5,344 nt of DNA, taken from the NCBI GenBank assembly GCA_030625465.1, contig DAOUQS010000150.1:1-5344 (forward strand). The letters are read 5' to 3'. Source of the DNA: Amylibacter sp. Its GTDB lineage: Bacteria > Pseudomonadota > Alphaproteobacteria > Rhodobacterales > Rhodobacteraceae. Each line of letters begins with the position of its first letter. The stretch's first letter is position 1. Under the pieces are notes generated by a model. The model was given only the letters and a program-made list of their open reading frames with translations, was not told where the DNA came from and did not search any database. Shown here piece by piece: positions 1 to 5,344 of this stretch. The translations under genes and the position numbers were made by a program.

Positions 1-330
1 CATTCCATTCAGCGGGGACAGCGTATAATCCGCCACACGGGTCAGAAACTGGCGCATTTCCGCACGCATCGGCGGCAGATCAAGCACCCGCGAAATCGCG
101 CGAATTCTGGCGGGGTTATAATCCCCCTGCCCTTGGCCCCAAACCACCCCGATCACTTTGCGCGGCCCCAAAGGCACTTCGACAAAGGCACCTGCGAACA
201 CGCCGCCATCGGGGGCTTTATAATCCAGAAAACGGTCCAGCGGCTGATCTGTCAGAACAGCAACCAGACTACCTGCCTGAAAAAAAGATGGGCCATTTGT
301 CTGTGTCACTTTGTTCAAACTTCTTTGCAT
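1..330 (-). CDS. priA: PriA, primosomal replication-restart helicase, N-terminal part (truncated by window edge)
   Basis: Reading the minus strand from 330 to 1 gives 110 uninterrupted codons that run off the left edge. Residues about 22-66 (VAVLTDQPLDRFLDYKAPDG, then FVEVPLGPRKVIGVVWG) match the N-terminal 3'-DNA-binding domain of PriA, the superfamily 2 helicase that loads the replisome at stalled forks. The helicase and zinc-binding domains lie outside the window. The start is uncertain. ATG at 330-328 is the upstream candidate, with only A-rich sequence before it. A GTG at 309-307 (codon 8) has a weak AAGAAG 10 bases upstream and would give MTQTNGPSFF, which looks closer to the usual family N-terminus. 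The gene diverges from fsa/tal, an arrangement I recall from Rhodobacterales. The family call is firm because the motif spacing fits; only the start is doubtful. Confidence 0.88.
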   Translation of the reverse strand, partial: MQRSLNKVTQTNGPSFFQAGSLVAVLTDQPLDRFLDYKAPDGGVFAGAFVEVPLGPRKVIGVVWGQGQGDYNPARIRAISRVLDLPPMRAEMRQFLTRVADYTLSPLNGM

Positions 331-410
331 TCTTTTGTTTCACACAAGGCCAGCATACTGTAATACATTTCCAAACACAGTAAGAAACTTGAACCGACAA
401 GGGCCACTTC
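331..410. promoter_or_regulatory. Divergent priA / fsa-tal intergenic region, presumed promoters
   Basis: This 80-base gap separates two divergently read genes, so both promoters should lie in it or just inside the gene starts. On the plus strand TTTCAC (338-343) and TAATAC (361-366), 17 bases apart, form a weak sigma70-like pair. The match to consensus is poor and I would not rely on it. AAGGG at 399-403, seven bases before the ATG at 411, is a good Shine-Dalgarno for the plus-strand gene. No hairpin, riboswitch or convincing operator is evident. Confidence 0.4.
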
Positions 411-1064
411 ATGAAATTTTTCGTAGACACCGCAGAAGTAGATGAAATTGCACAACTGAACGACTTGGGCATGTGCGACGGCGTTACAACCAACCCGTCC
501 CTGATCCTGAAATCAGGCCGCGACATTCTTGAAGTGACCAAAGAAATAGCAGGCATGGTTGCAGGCCCCGTCAGTGCCGAAGTTGTGGCCCTGAAAGCCG
601 ACGATATGATTGCAGAGGGTCGCAAACTGGCCAAGATCGCTGACAATATCGCGGTCAAAGTACCGTTGACCTGGGATGGTCTGAAAACCTGCAAAGTCCT
701 TTCCGAAGAAGGTACAATGGTCAACGTCACCTTGTGCTTCTCGGCTAATCAGGCATTGCTTGCGGCAAAAGCCGGTGCGACATTCATCTCGCCTTTTATT
801 GGCCGCCTTGACGACATTAATCTGGATGGTCTTGATGTGATTGAAGAAATTCGTACTATTTATGATAATTACGGTTTCGACACCCAAATTCTGGCCGCCT
901 CTATTCGGTCAGTGAATCACGCGAAAGACTGTGCTATGATCGGTGCAGATGTAATGACGGCACCGCCTGCTATTATCAAAAAAATGGCCGATCATGTACT
1001 GACAGATAAAGGTCTTGATGCCTTTATGAAAGACTGGGCAAAAACGGGTCAGAAGATCCTGTAA
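411..1064 (+). CDS. fsa/tal: Transaldolase of the small TalC/FSA family (often annotated fructose-6-phosphate aldolase)
   Basis: A 217-residue single-domain TIM-barrel protein, the usual length for the small transaldolase/FSA family (about 215-220). Visible active-site elements are D6 in FFVDTAE, the TTNPS loop (residues 26-30), the Schiff-base lysine K83 in [12 protein letters not shown]107, SPFIGRLDD (127-135) and AASIR (162-166), whose Arg is expected to bind substrate phosphate. E57 and F129 occupy the positions that are Gln59 and Tyr131 in E. coli FSA. Glu and Phe are the transaldolase state, so I infer transfer of dihydroxyacetone between sedoheptulose-7-phosphate and glyceraldehyde-3-phosphate in the non-oxidative pentose phosphate pathway, in the cytoplasm. 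The ATG at 411 has AAGGG seven bases upstream. It is the first gene of a probable operon, and its stop overlaps the ribosome binding site of the next gene. Automatic annotation will probably call it fsa. Confidence 0.93.
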   Translation: MKFFVDTAEVDEIAQLNDLGMCDGVTTNPSLILKSGRDILEVTKEIAGMVAGPVSAEVVALKADDMIAEGRKLAKIADNIAVKVPLTWDGLKTCKVLSEEGTMVNVTLCFSANQALLAAKAGATFISPFIGRLDDINLDGLDVIEEIRTIYDNYGFDTQILAASIRSVNHAKDCAMIGADVMTAPPAIIKKMADHVLTDKGLDAFMKDWAKTGQKIL

Positions 1065-1074
1065 GGGCAAACAA

Positions 1075-1803
1075 ATGACAGAAGCCATAGATACAACCGA
1101 AAAGTTTGATCGGGTCCGGGACCAGATTATATCAAACCCGAAAGTCTTTCTGGAAGACCATGATGTCATGCGGGCATTGATCACTGCTGACCGCCAAAAA
1201 CAGGCCAGCAACGTCATCGACCTGCGTTCGATTGCCATGGACCGGATGGAAGACCGCCTGAACAAACTGGAAGATACCCATCGCACAGTTGTTGCTGCGG
1301 CCTATGATAACGTGTCCAGCATGAACCAGATTCATCGGGTTATTCTGGCGATACTTGAGCCAAAGGATTTCAACGGGTTTTTGCATTATGTAGAGCATGA
1401 TCTTGCGCCCACCCTTGGCATAGAAGCGGCCTGTCTTTGTCTGGAAACCCAGGCCGTGACCGCCGGACAAGGGCCGTCTTTATCCAAAGAATTCGGGACA
1501 GGCGTCACGTTCATGGCCATTGGCGAGGTGAATGATTACATCACCCGTGGTCGTAATATGAACAGTCGCCCCGTAACCATGCGGTCCGTGAAACCGGGCA
1601 AGGATGCCTCGCTTTTCAATGACACCCCGGAACCGATCTTGTCCGAAGCCTTGCTGAAGCTTGATCTGGGCAATGGAAATTTGCCGGGAATGCTGGTGCT
1701 TGGCTCGAAGAATGCCGATCAGTTTGCCCCCGGACAAGGCAGTGATCTGCTGTTGTTTCTGGGCGGTATTTTTTCACGCATCATGTGCCGTTGGCTGGCC
1801 TAA
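1075..1803 (+). CDS. DUF484 family protein
   Basis: A 242-residue protein with the DUF484 layout. An N-terminal NPKVFLEDHDVMRALI segment (residues 21-36) is the family's hallmark. A helical, probably coiled-coil stretch follows (about 45-95, with RMEDRLNKLEDTHRTVV), then a GAF-like alpha/beta region (about 96-240) ending in GMLVLGSKNADQF and a hydrophobic LLLFLGGIFSRIM helix. There is no signal peptide or clear membrane segment, so it is probably cytoplasmic. No catalytic residues are recognisable and the biochemical role is unknown. The start is well supported: AAGGG at 1063-1067 overlaps the upstream stop, seven bases before the ATG. The gene sits three bases before xerC and in the same frame. 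DUF484 genes also lie next to xerC in gammaproteobacteria, which suggests, without proof, a link to Xer recombination. Confidence 0.9.
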   Translation: MTEAIDTTEKFDRVRDQIISNPKVFLEDHDVMRALITADRQKQASNVIDLRSIAMDRMEDRLNKLEDTHRTVVAAAYDNVSSMNQIHRVILAILEPKDFNGFLHYVEHDLAPTLGIEAACLCLETQAVTAGQGPSLSKEFGTGVTFMAIGEVNDYITRGRNMNSRPVTMRSVKPGKDASLFNDTPEPILSEALLKLDLGNGNLPGMLVLGSKNADQFAPGQGSDLLLFLGGIFSRIMCRWLA

Positions 1804-1806
1804 CAG

Positions 1807-2724
1807 GTGGCCGGGTCCGGCGCATATGACCTGATGCAACATTGGCTGGTACATGTAACAGCCATTCGCGGGCAATCCGTTAAAACCGTAAATGCCTATC
1901 GCCGCGATGTATCGGGCTACCTTGGTTTTATGACCAACCACCTTGGCGGGCCGCTTGGAAAATCGGCTTTGGCCGCGATTACGATCACCGACATGCGCGC
2001 ATGGATGGCACATGAACGCAGGCGCGGGCTGACTGCACGGTCATTGGCGCGATCATTGTCTGCGGTGAAAAGTTTCTACCGCTGGATGTCTGAAATACAC
2101 GGATTAGAGGCCTCGTCCGTTTTGGCCACACGCGCGCCGAAATTCAAAGCCGGCCTGCCCCATCCGGTTGCCAAAGCCGACGCAAAAACATTGATCACAA
2201 CCGCGGAGTTTCAATCACTGGAAGGTTGGGTCGGCGCCCGTGACACGGCGGTTTTAACCTTGCTATACGGCTGCGGCCTGCGCATATCCGAAGCTTTGGA
2301 TTTAACCTACAGCCAAACACCCCTGCCTGAAGTGCTGAAAATTCGCGGTAAGGGCGGCAAAGAACGCATTGTTCCGGTTATTCCTGCAGCACGCACAGCG
2401 GTTGATACCTACCTGCGCCTGTGCCCCCACAGCCATGATCCCGAAACACCGCTTTTTCTGGGCGTCCGTGGAAAACGGTTAAATCCACGGCAAATTCAAA
2501 AGGTTATGGAACAGGTGCGGATGCAACTGGGCCTGCCTTCATCCGCGACACCGCATGCGTTGCGCCACTCTTTTGCCACCCACCTGCTGGAAGCTGGCGG
2601 GGATTTGCGCACTATTCAGGAACTACTGGGGCATAGTTCACTTTCCACAACACAGACCTATACCGCGGTTGATCAGGCCCGGTTGATGGAAGTTTACAAA
2701 AAGGCGCATCCAAAGGGCAGCTAA
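1807..2724 (+). CDS. xerC: Tyrosine recombinase XerC
   Basis: A 305-residue tyrosine recombinase, the normal length for XerC/XerD. The N-terminal SAM-like core-binding domain covers about residues 8-95 (SVKTVNAYRRDVSGYLGFM, SAVKSFYRWM). The catalytic domain covers about 130-300 with the full set of key residues: R159 in GCGLRISEAL, K182 in RGKGGKER, H250 and R253 in TPHALRHSFATHLL, H276 in LLGHSSLSTTQ and nucleophile Y285. With XerD it would resolve chromosome dimers at dif during division; no dif site is seen here. XerC is preferred over XerD from its position beside DUF484. The start is taken as GTG 1807, the first possible codon after the in-frame TAA at 1801-1803. No good Shine-Dalgarno precedes it, so translation is probably coupled to DUF484. 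ATG 1834 (residue 10) is an alternative. Confidence 0.93.
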   Translation: MAGSGAYDLMQHWLVHVTAIRGQSVKTVNAYRRDVSGYLGFMTNHLGGPLGKSALAAITITDMRAWMAHERRRGLTARSLARSLSAVKSFYRWMSEIHGLEASSVLATRAPKFKAGLPHPVAKADAKTLITTAEFQSLEGWVGARDTAVLTLLYGCGLRISEALDLTYSQTPLPEVLKIRGKGGKERIVPVIPAARTAVDTYLRLCPHSHDPETPLFLGVRGKRLNPRQIQKVMEQVRMQLGLPSSATPHALRHSFATHLLEAGGDLRTIQELLGHSSLSTTQTYTAVDQARLMEVYKKAHPKGS

Positions 2725-2755
2725 CGGTTGTTTCCCCCGCGTAACTTCATGTAAA

Positions 2756-2761
2756 AGAGGA
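2756..2761 (+). promoter_or_regulatory. Ribosome binding site of pcs
   Basis: AGAGGA lies just upstream of the ATG at 2765, with GAGG four bases from the start codon. It fixes the pcs start and gives the gene strong independent translation initiation, unlike xerC upstream. The rest of the 40-base gap after xerC (2725-2764) shows no hairpin, so nothing in it should stop read-through from xerC. Confidence 0.7.
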
Positions 2762-2764
2762 ATT

Positions 2765-3460
2765 ATGACACAACGTATCAAAGCCCTTCTTGTCCATTTT
2801 CTAACCGCAACCGGCGCGGTTTTTGCCATGCTTGCCATGCTGGCAGCGGTTGATGAAAAATGGAGCCTGATGTTTTTGTGGCTTATGGTCGCCTTTGTCG
2901 TCGACGGCATTGATGGCCCATTGGCCCGCCACTATCACGTCAAGAAACACGCGCCCGAATATGATGGCGTCCTGCTGGACCTGATCATTGACTACCTGAC
3001 TTATGTTTTCATTCCCGCCTTTGCGTTGTTCAAAAGCGGGTTGCTGAACGGCTGGACCGGCTGGGTGTGCCTGATCGTTATCACATTCACATCCGTGATC
3101 TATTTTGCCGATACCCGGATGAAGACAAAGGATAACAGTTTTTCAGGTTTTCCGGGCTGCTGGAACATGTTCGTTCTTGTGATGTTTGCCACGACACCGC
3201 ATTGGCTGGTGATTTTCGGCCTTGTTGTCGTCATTGCAATTTCGATGTTTTTACCATTGAAATTCATCCATCCGATGCGCACCGAACGCTGGCGGATGAT
3301 CAGCCTGCCCGTGACCATCCTTTGGACCGGTCTTAGCGGCTATGCCGCATGGCATAATTTCAATATCAGCCATGCCACGATTATCCTGTTTGCCATCACA
3401 AGCATATACATTGCATTCGCGGGTATCGCCCAGCAAATCTTCCCTGAAAAAACCGCTTAA
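2765..3460 (+). CDS. pcs: Phosphatidylcholine synthase (CDP-diacylglycerol + choline)
   Basis: A 231-residue polytopic inner-membrane protein of the CDP-alcohol phosphatidyltransferase family. Residues 47-76 carry the signature D-x2-DG-x2-AR-x12-G-x3-D-x3-D (D47, D50, G51, A54, R55, G68, D72, D76). The 12-residue spacer between AR and G, instead of the usual 8, is the hallmark of Pcs within this family. SGFPGCWNM (127-135) and LPLKFIHPMR (163-172) also resemble Sinorhizobium Pcs. It should condense choline with CDP-diacylglycerol to give phosphatidylcholine and CMP, a divalent-cation-dependent reaction, so membrane PC would depend on choline supply. There are roughly seven to eight hydrophobic segments. 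It follows xerC by 40 bases with its own ribosome binding site. Its TAA overlaps the stop of the convergent transporter gene. A related CDP-alcohol transferase is the only alternative and is unlikely. Confidence 0.92.
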   Translation: MTQRIKALLVHFLTATGAVFAMLAMLAAVDEKWSLMFLWLMVAFVVDGIDGPLARHYHVKKHAPEYDGVLLDLIIDYLTYVFIPAFALFKSGLLNGWTGWVCLIVITFTSVIYFADTRMKTKDNSFSGFPGCWNMFVLVMFATTPHWLVIFGLVVVIAISMFLPLKFIHPMRTERWRMISLPVTILWTGLSGYAAWHNFNISHATIILFAITSIYIAFAGIAQQIFPEKTA

Positions 3461-4293
3461 AGCCGCATCAGAACGATGCCCGACACGATTACAAGCGCGG
3501 CAAGAACCTTGCCTTTGTCAGATTTTTCTTTCAGGAAAACCACCCCGATCAACACTGCGAACAACACGGATGTTTCACGCAATGTGGCGACCAGCGCAAT
3601 CGGGGCCACGGTCATCGCCCACACCGCGATCCAGTAAGCCACAACCGAGGCACTGCCCGCGACCAACCCCAAGGCCCAGACGCGCGGCTGTTTCGGCAGG
3701 ACTTTCAGACCTTTGAACGCCAATGCCCACGATGTGAACAGGATCGAATCCAGCAGAAAAACCCAGCCGACAAAGGCCGATGGGTGCAACGATACACGCG
3801 CGCCAATGCCGTCTGCCAAAGTATATCCGGCGGTTCCCATCGCGGCGATAAGGGCGAAGGGCAGCAGGCCGCGTTGTTCGTCATTTGTAAAAACACCGCG
3901 CGCCATCATCAAAATACCAAAGCCGACCAGAACCACACCCGCCATTTGCCATGCGCTGAATTCATCGTTCAAAAACAACAGGCTGACGATCAAAACCATT
4001 ACCGGCGCTGTGCCGCGCGAAATCGGGTAAACACGGGATAAATCGCCCTTTTGGTAGGCCAACGTCAGGAAAGTTTTATAAATCAGGTGCAAGACCACCG
4101 ATATGGCCAGCCAGACAAAGGCGGCAGGGTCGGGCACCGGAAAGGCGATAACCATTGCCAGACCGATAAACGCGTGCGCGATGGACAACAGCACCATGCC
4201 TTGTAATTTATTGGTGCCGGACTTGATAACAGCATTCCACGCCGCATGCAGAAAAGCCGCGAACAGAACCGCCAGAAAAACCCCGACACCCAT
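3457..4293 (-). CDS. EamA/DMT-superfamily membrane transporter, substrate unknown
   Basis: A 278-residue, very hydrophobic protein with about ten membrane segments arranged as two EamA repeats (about 1-131 and 143-277), the standard length and layout of drug/metabolite transporters. Typical repeat-end motifs are PISRGTAPVMVLIVSLLFLN (residues 90-109) in the first half and LRETSVLFAVLIGVVFLKEK (238-257) in the second. The N-terminal FLHAAWNAVIKSG is characteristic of one EamA subgroup. Substrate cannot be predicted; family members export amino acids, metabolites or drugs from the inner membrane. The ATG at 4293-4291 shares one base with the ogt stop (TGATG) and has no clear Shine-Dalgarno, so it is probably translated by coupling to ogt. 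Its TAA (3459-3457) overlaps the convergent pcs stop. I see no functional link to DNA repair beyond the shared transcript. Confidence 0.88.
   Translation of the reverse strand: MGVGVFLAVLFAAFLHAAWNAVIKSGTNKLQGMVLLSIAHAFIGLAMVIAFPVPDPAAFVWLAISVVLHLIYKTFLTLAYQKGDLSRVYPISRGTAPVMVLIVSLLFLNDEFSAWQMAGVVLVGFGILMMARGVFTNDEQRGLLPFALIAAMGTAGYTLADGIGARVSLHPSAFVGWVFLLDSILFTSWALAFKGLKVLPKQPRVWALGLVAGSASVVAYWIAVWAMTVAPIALVATLRETSVLFAVLIGVVFLKEKSDKGKVLAALVIVSGIVLMRL
3499..3518 (+). terminator. Weak candidate terminator for the pcs-side transcript, inside the transporter gene
   Basis: GGCAAG (3499-3504) and CTTGCC (3508-3513) form a 6-bp stem with a three-base loop, followed by TTTG and, a few bases later, TTTTT (3523-3527). 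It lies 38 bases past the pcs stop in the correct orientation. The stem is short and the immediate U-run is only three bases, so it may be fortuitous coding sequence. Confidence 0.22.
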
Positions 4294-4748
4294 CAGATCA
4301 GCTGCGCATTGGCGCCTTCATGGCGCAGTAGTTGCACTTTGGTTTCCACGCCACCCGCGCCCGAAAAACCGCCCAGATGTCCTGTGCCGACAATGCGGTG
4401 GCACGGGATGATAACCGGGACCGGATTGCTACCGCAGGCTTGGCCGATGGGTTGTGCAGGCACACCCAGTTTTTTGGCCACGTCGCCATAGGTCAGCACC
4501 TCGCCGAACGGAATATCCTGCATGATACGGTAGACCTGTTGTTGAAAATCAGTGCCTGCGGGGGCCAGTGGCAGGTCGAACTTGGTTAGCTTGCCCGCAA
4601 AATAAGCTTCCAGTTGGTTCAACCCGTCTTTTAGCACATCACTGCGAAACCCTTCTGTGCGATCTTCCCACAAAAGTTGCGTGATCCGGCCATCTTCTTC
4701 GACCAAAGAGAACCATCCGAATGTGTTGTGAAGTGAAGCGATATTCAT
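4293..4748 (-). CDS. ogt: Methylated-DNA--[protein]-cysteine S-methyltransferase (Ogt type)
   Basis: A 151-residue suicide repair protein that would transfer methyl groups from O6-alkylguanine (and O4-alkylthymine) in DNA to its own cysteine. The N-terminal ribonuclease-H-like domain is about residues 1-63. The C-terminal winged-helix DNA-binding/catalytic domain is about 66-150, with FGEVLTYGDVAKKLG, the acceptor motif PCHR (C116, H117), hinge N108 in GSNPVP, and E144 in LLRHEGA, expected to complete the His-Glu relay. It lacks the Ada regulatory domain, so it is Ogt-like. The position equivalent to the human MGMT arginine finger (R128) is Q99. The start ATG (4748-4746) is the only good one: an in-frame TAG lies eight codons upstream and the N-terminus fits the family. 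There is no Shine-Dalgarno, and the start lies inside a hairpin. It sits 40 bases after ileS and overlaps the transporter start by one base. Confidence 0.92.
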   Translation of the reverse strand: MNIASLHNTFGWFSLVEEDGRITQLLWEDRTEGFRSDVLKDGLNQLEAYFAGKLTKFDLPLAPAGTDFQQQVYRIMQDIPFGEVLTYGDVAKKLGVPAQPIGQACGSNPVPVIIPCHRIVGTGHLGGFSGAGGVETKVQLLRHEGANAQLI

Positions 4749-4776
4749 AGGCCGCAGCTTAAGCGCGGCCTATGAA
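4744..4776 (-). promoter_or_regulatory. 12-bp inverted repeat (hairpin) containing the ogt start codon
   Basis: On the plus strand the arms are TTCATAGGCCGC (4744-4755) and GCGGCCTATGAA (4765-4776), a perfect 12-bp match. The loop AGCTTAAGC can pair two further bases with one bulged A, leaving TTAA unpaired. In the minus-strand ileS-ogt transcript the ogt AUG lies in the 3' arm and would be base-paired. It does not look like a standard intrinsic terminator: minus-strand sequence after the hairpin is GAATATCGC, without a U-run, and the run of five Ts lies before it. The structure is certain from the sequence; its role (transcript end, mRNA stabiliser or translation block for ogt) is inference. 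Confidence 0.5.
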
Positions 4777-4788
4777 AAATTACAAGTC

Positions 4789-5344
4789 TTAACCCAGCGC
4801 GTCTGAACAGCGACCACAGGTTTGCGCGTGTTTATGGCTGCCGACATCAGGCAGAATTTTCCAGCAACGGGCACATTTTTCGCCCTCCGCTTTGTGGAAT
4901 TCGACAGCAATACCAGATAATGGATCAATCGGAATATTTACATCCTCCGGGCGACCAACTTTCAACGTTATTCCTGAGGTAATAAAGATTTCTGCAAGAT
5001 CAACACTGTTTAGCTCATTAAGCGCTTGTTCATCAGTGTCCCAAAGGCTTTTTTCCGTAATCAAATACACTATAGGATATGCTTCTAAGCTCGAACCAAT
5101 GATTTTTTCTTGCCGTGCATATTCCAGCGCACCAGAAACTAGCCGCCTTACACTTCTTATCTTACCCCATTTCTCTGCCAGCTCCGCATTCAGCCAATCG
5201 CTTGGCGTTTCGGGGAAATCTTGCAGATGCACAGACGTGTCATCGCCCGCATTACGTTCTAGCCAGACATCTTCCATGGTGAACGCCAGCATCGGTGCCA
5301 GCCATGTTGTCAGGCGGGCATAGATGATATCCAGCACGGTGCGC
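4789..5344 (-). CDS. ileS: Isoleucyl-tRNA synthetase, C-terminal part (truncated by window edge)
   Basis: The open frame enters at the right edge and ends at TAA 4791-4789, giving 184 C-terminal residues; a backup in-frame TAA lies at 4782-4780. The first residues visible are RTVLDIIYARLTTWLAPMLA, so the codon at 5337-5335 is an internal GTG valine, not a start. The segment covers the end of the anticodon-binding domain (LAPMLAFTMEDVWLE, YARQEKIIGSSLEA) and the C-terminal zinc finger GEKCARCWKILPDV...QTCGRC, with a CxxC pair at each end, as in bacterial IleRS. The HIGH and KMSKS motifs lie outside the window. The enzyme charges tRNA-Ile in the cytoplasm and is essential. It is probably the upstream gene of a transcript continuing into ogt. 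Positions 4981-5100 are AT-rich compared with the flanks. Confidence 0.95.
   Translation of the reverse strand, partial: RTVLDIIYARLTTWLAPMLAFTMEDVWLERNAGDDTSVHLQDFPETPSDWLNAELAEKWGKIRSVRRLVSGALEYARQEKIIGSSLEAYPIVYLITEKSLWDTDEQALNELNSVDLAEIFITSGITLKVGRPEDVNIPIDPLSGIAVEFHKAEGEKCARCWKILPDVGSHKHAQTCGRCSDALG

Noticed and set aside
269..887. Minus-strand open frames opposite the fsa/tal gene (269-730, 513-887)
   Set aside because: They are antisense to a clearly recognisable transaldolase, have no ribosome binding site or family resemblance, and the first also conflicts with priA.
1807..2724. xerC as an integrase of a phage or genomic island
   Set aside because: No tRNA attachment site, direct repeats or mobile genes nearby; length, motif set and DUF484 neighbour fit the housekeeping Xer recombinase.
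2728..2757. TTGTTT and TAAAAG as a pcs promoter in the xerC-pcs gap
   Set aside because: The -10-like hexamer overlaps the ribosome binding site, so the transcript would start almost at the ATG and lose that site.
3342..4411. Several plus-strand open frames opposite the transporter and ogt
   Set aside because: Shadows of the conserved minus-strand genes; Arg/Pro/Thr-rich composition typical of antisense frames and no start signals.
4744..4780. The ileS-ogt palindrome as a classical rho-independent terminator
   Set aside because: Neither strand has a U-run directly after the stem: the plus strand reads GAAAAATT and the minus strand GAATATCGC. The T-run lies on the wrong side for the minus-strand genes.
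4892..5323. 143-codon plus-strand open frame opposite ileS
   Set aside because: Antisense to conserved IleRS sequence; Ser/Arg-rich low-quality translation with no recognisable motif.

Overview
The window looks like an ordinary core-genome segment of an alphaproteobacterium, most likely Rhodobacterales (Roseobacter-type). This is inferred from the priA / transaldolase / DUF484 / xerC neighbourhood, from a bacterial phosphatidylcholine synthase, and from protein sequences that read like roseobacter homologues. GC is roughly 50-55 % by eye. The window is almost fully coding, with no mobile element, CRISPR array, rRNA or tRNA visible. I did not find a clearly new biological system.

Left part: a truncated priA (replication restart helicase, minus strand, N-terminus only) diverges from a plus-strand cluster across an 80-base gap (331-410) that should hold both promoters. 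The plus cluster is a transaldolase-family gene (fsa/tal, 411-1064), a DUF484 protein (1075-1803), the tyrosine recombinase xerC (1807-2724), and, after 40 bases, phosphatidylcholine synthase (pcs, 2765-3460). The first three are 10 and 3 bases apart and look like one operon. It combines pentose-phosphate metabolism with chromosome-dimer resolution, a mix that reflects conserved gene order more than a shared pathway. pcs has its own strong ribosome binding site and may be co-transcribed or independent.

Right part: an opposing minus-strand cluster reads leftwards from the truncated 3' end of ileS (isoleucyl-tRNA synthetase, 4789-5344) through an ogt-type methylated-DNA--cysteine methyltransferase (4293-4748) to an EamA/DMT-family membrane transporter (3457-4293). 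ogt and the transporter overlap by one base (TGATG) and are probably translationally coupled. The two clusters meet tail to tail, with the pcs and transporter stop codons overlapping in a shared TTAA.

The most notable non-coding structure is a 12-bp perfect inverted repeat (4744-4776) in the ileS-ogt gap. In the minus-strand transcript its 3' arm contains the ogt start codon, and ogt has no visible Shine-Dalgarno sequence. Other points worth a look are the single in-frame stop separating DUF484 from xerC, transaldolase-type rather than fructose-6-phosphate-aldolase-type active-site residues in the fsa/tal product, a Gln at the usual arginine-finger position of the DNA methyltransferase, and an AT-rich stretch inside ileS.
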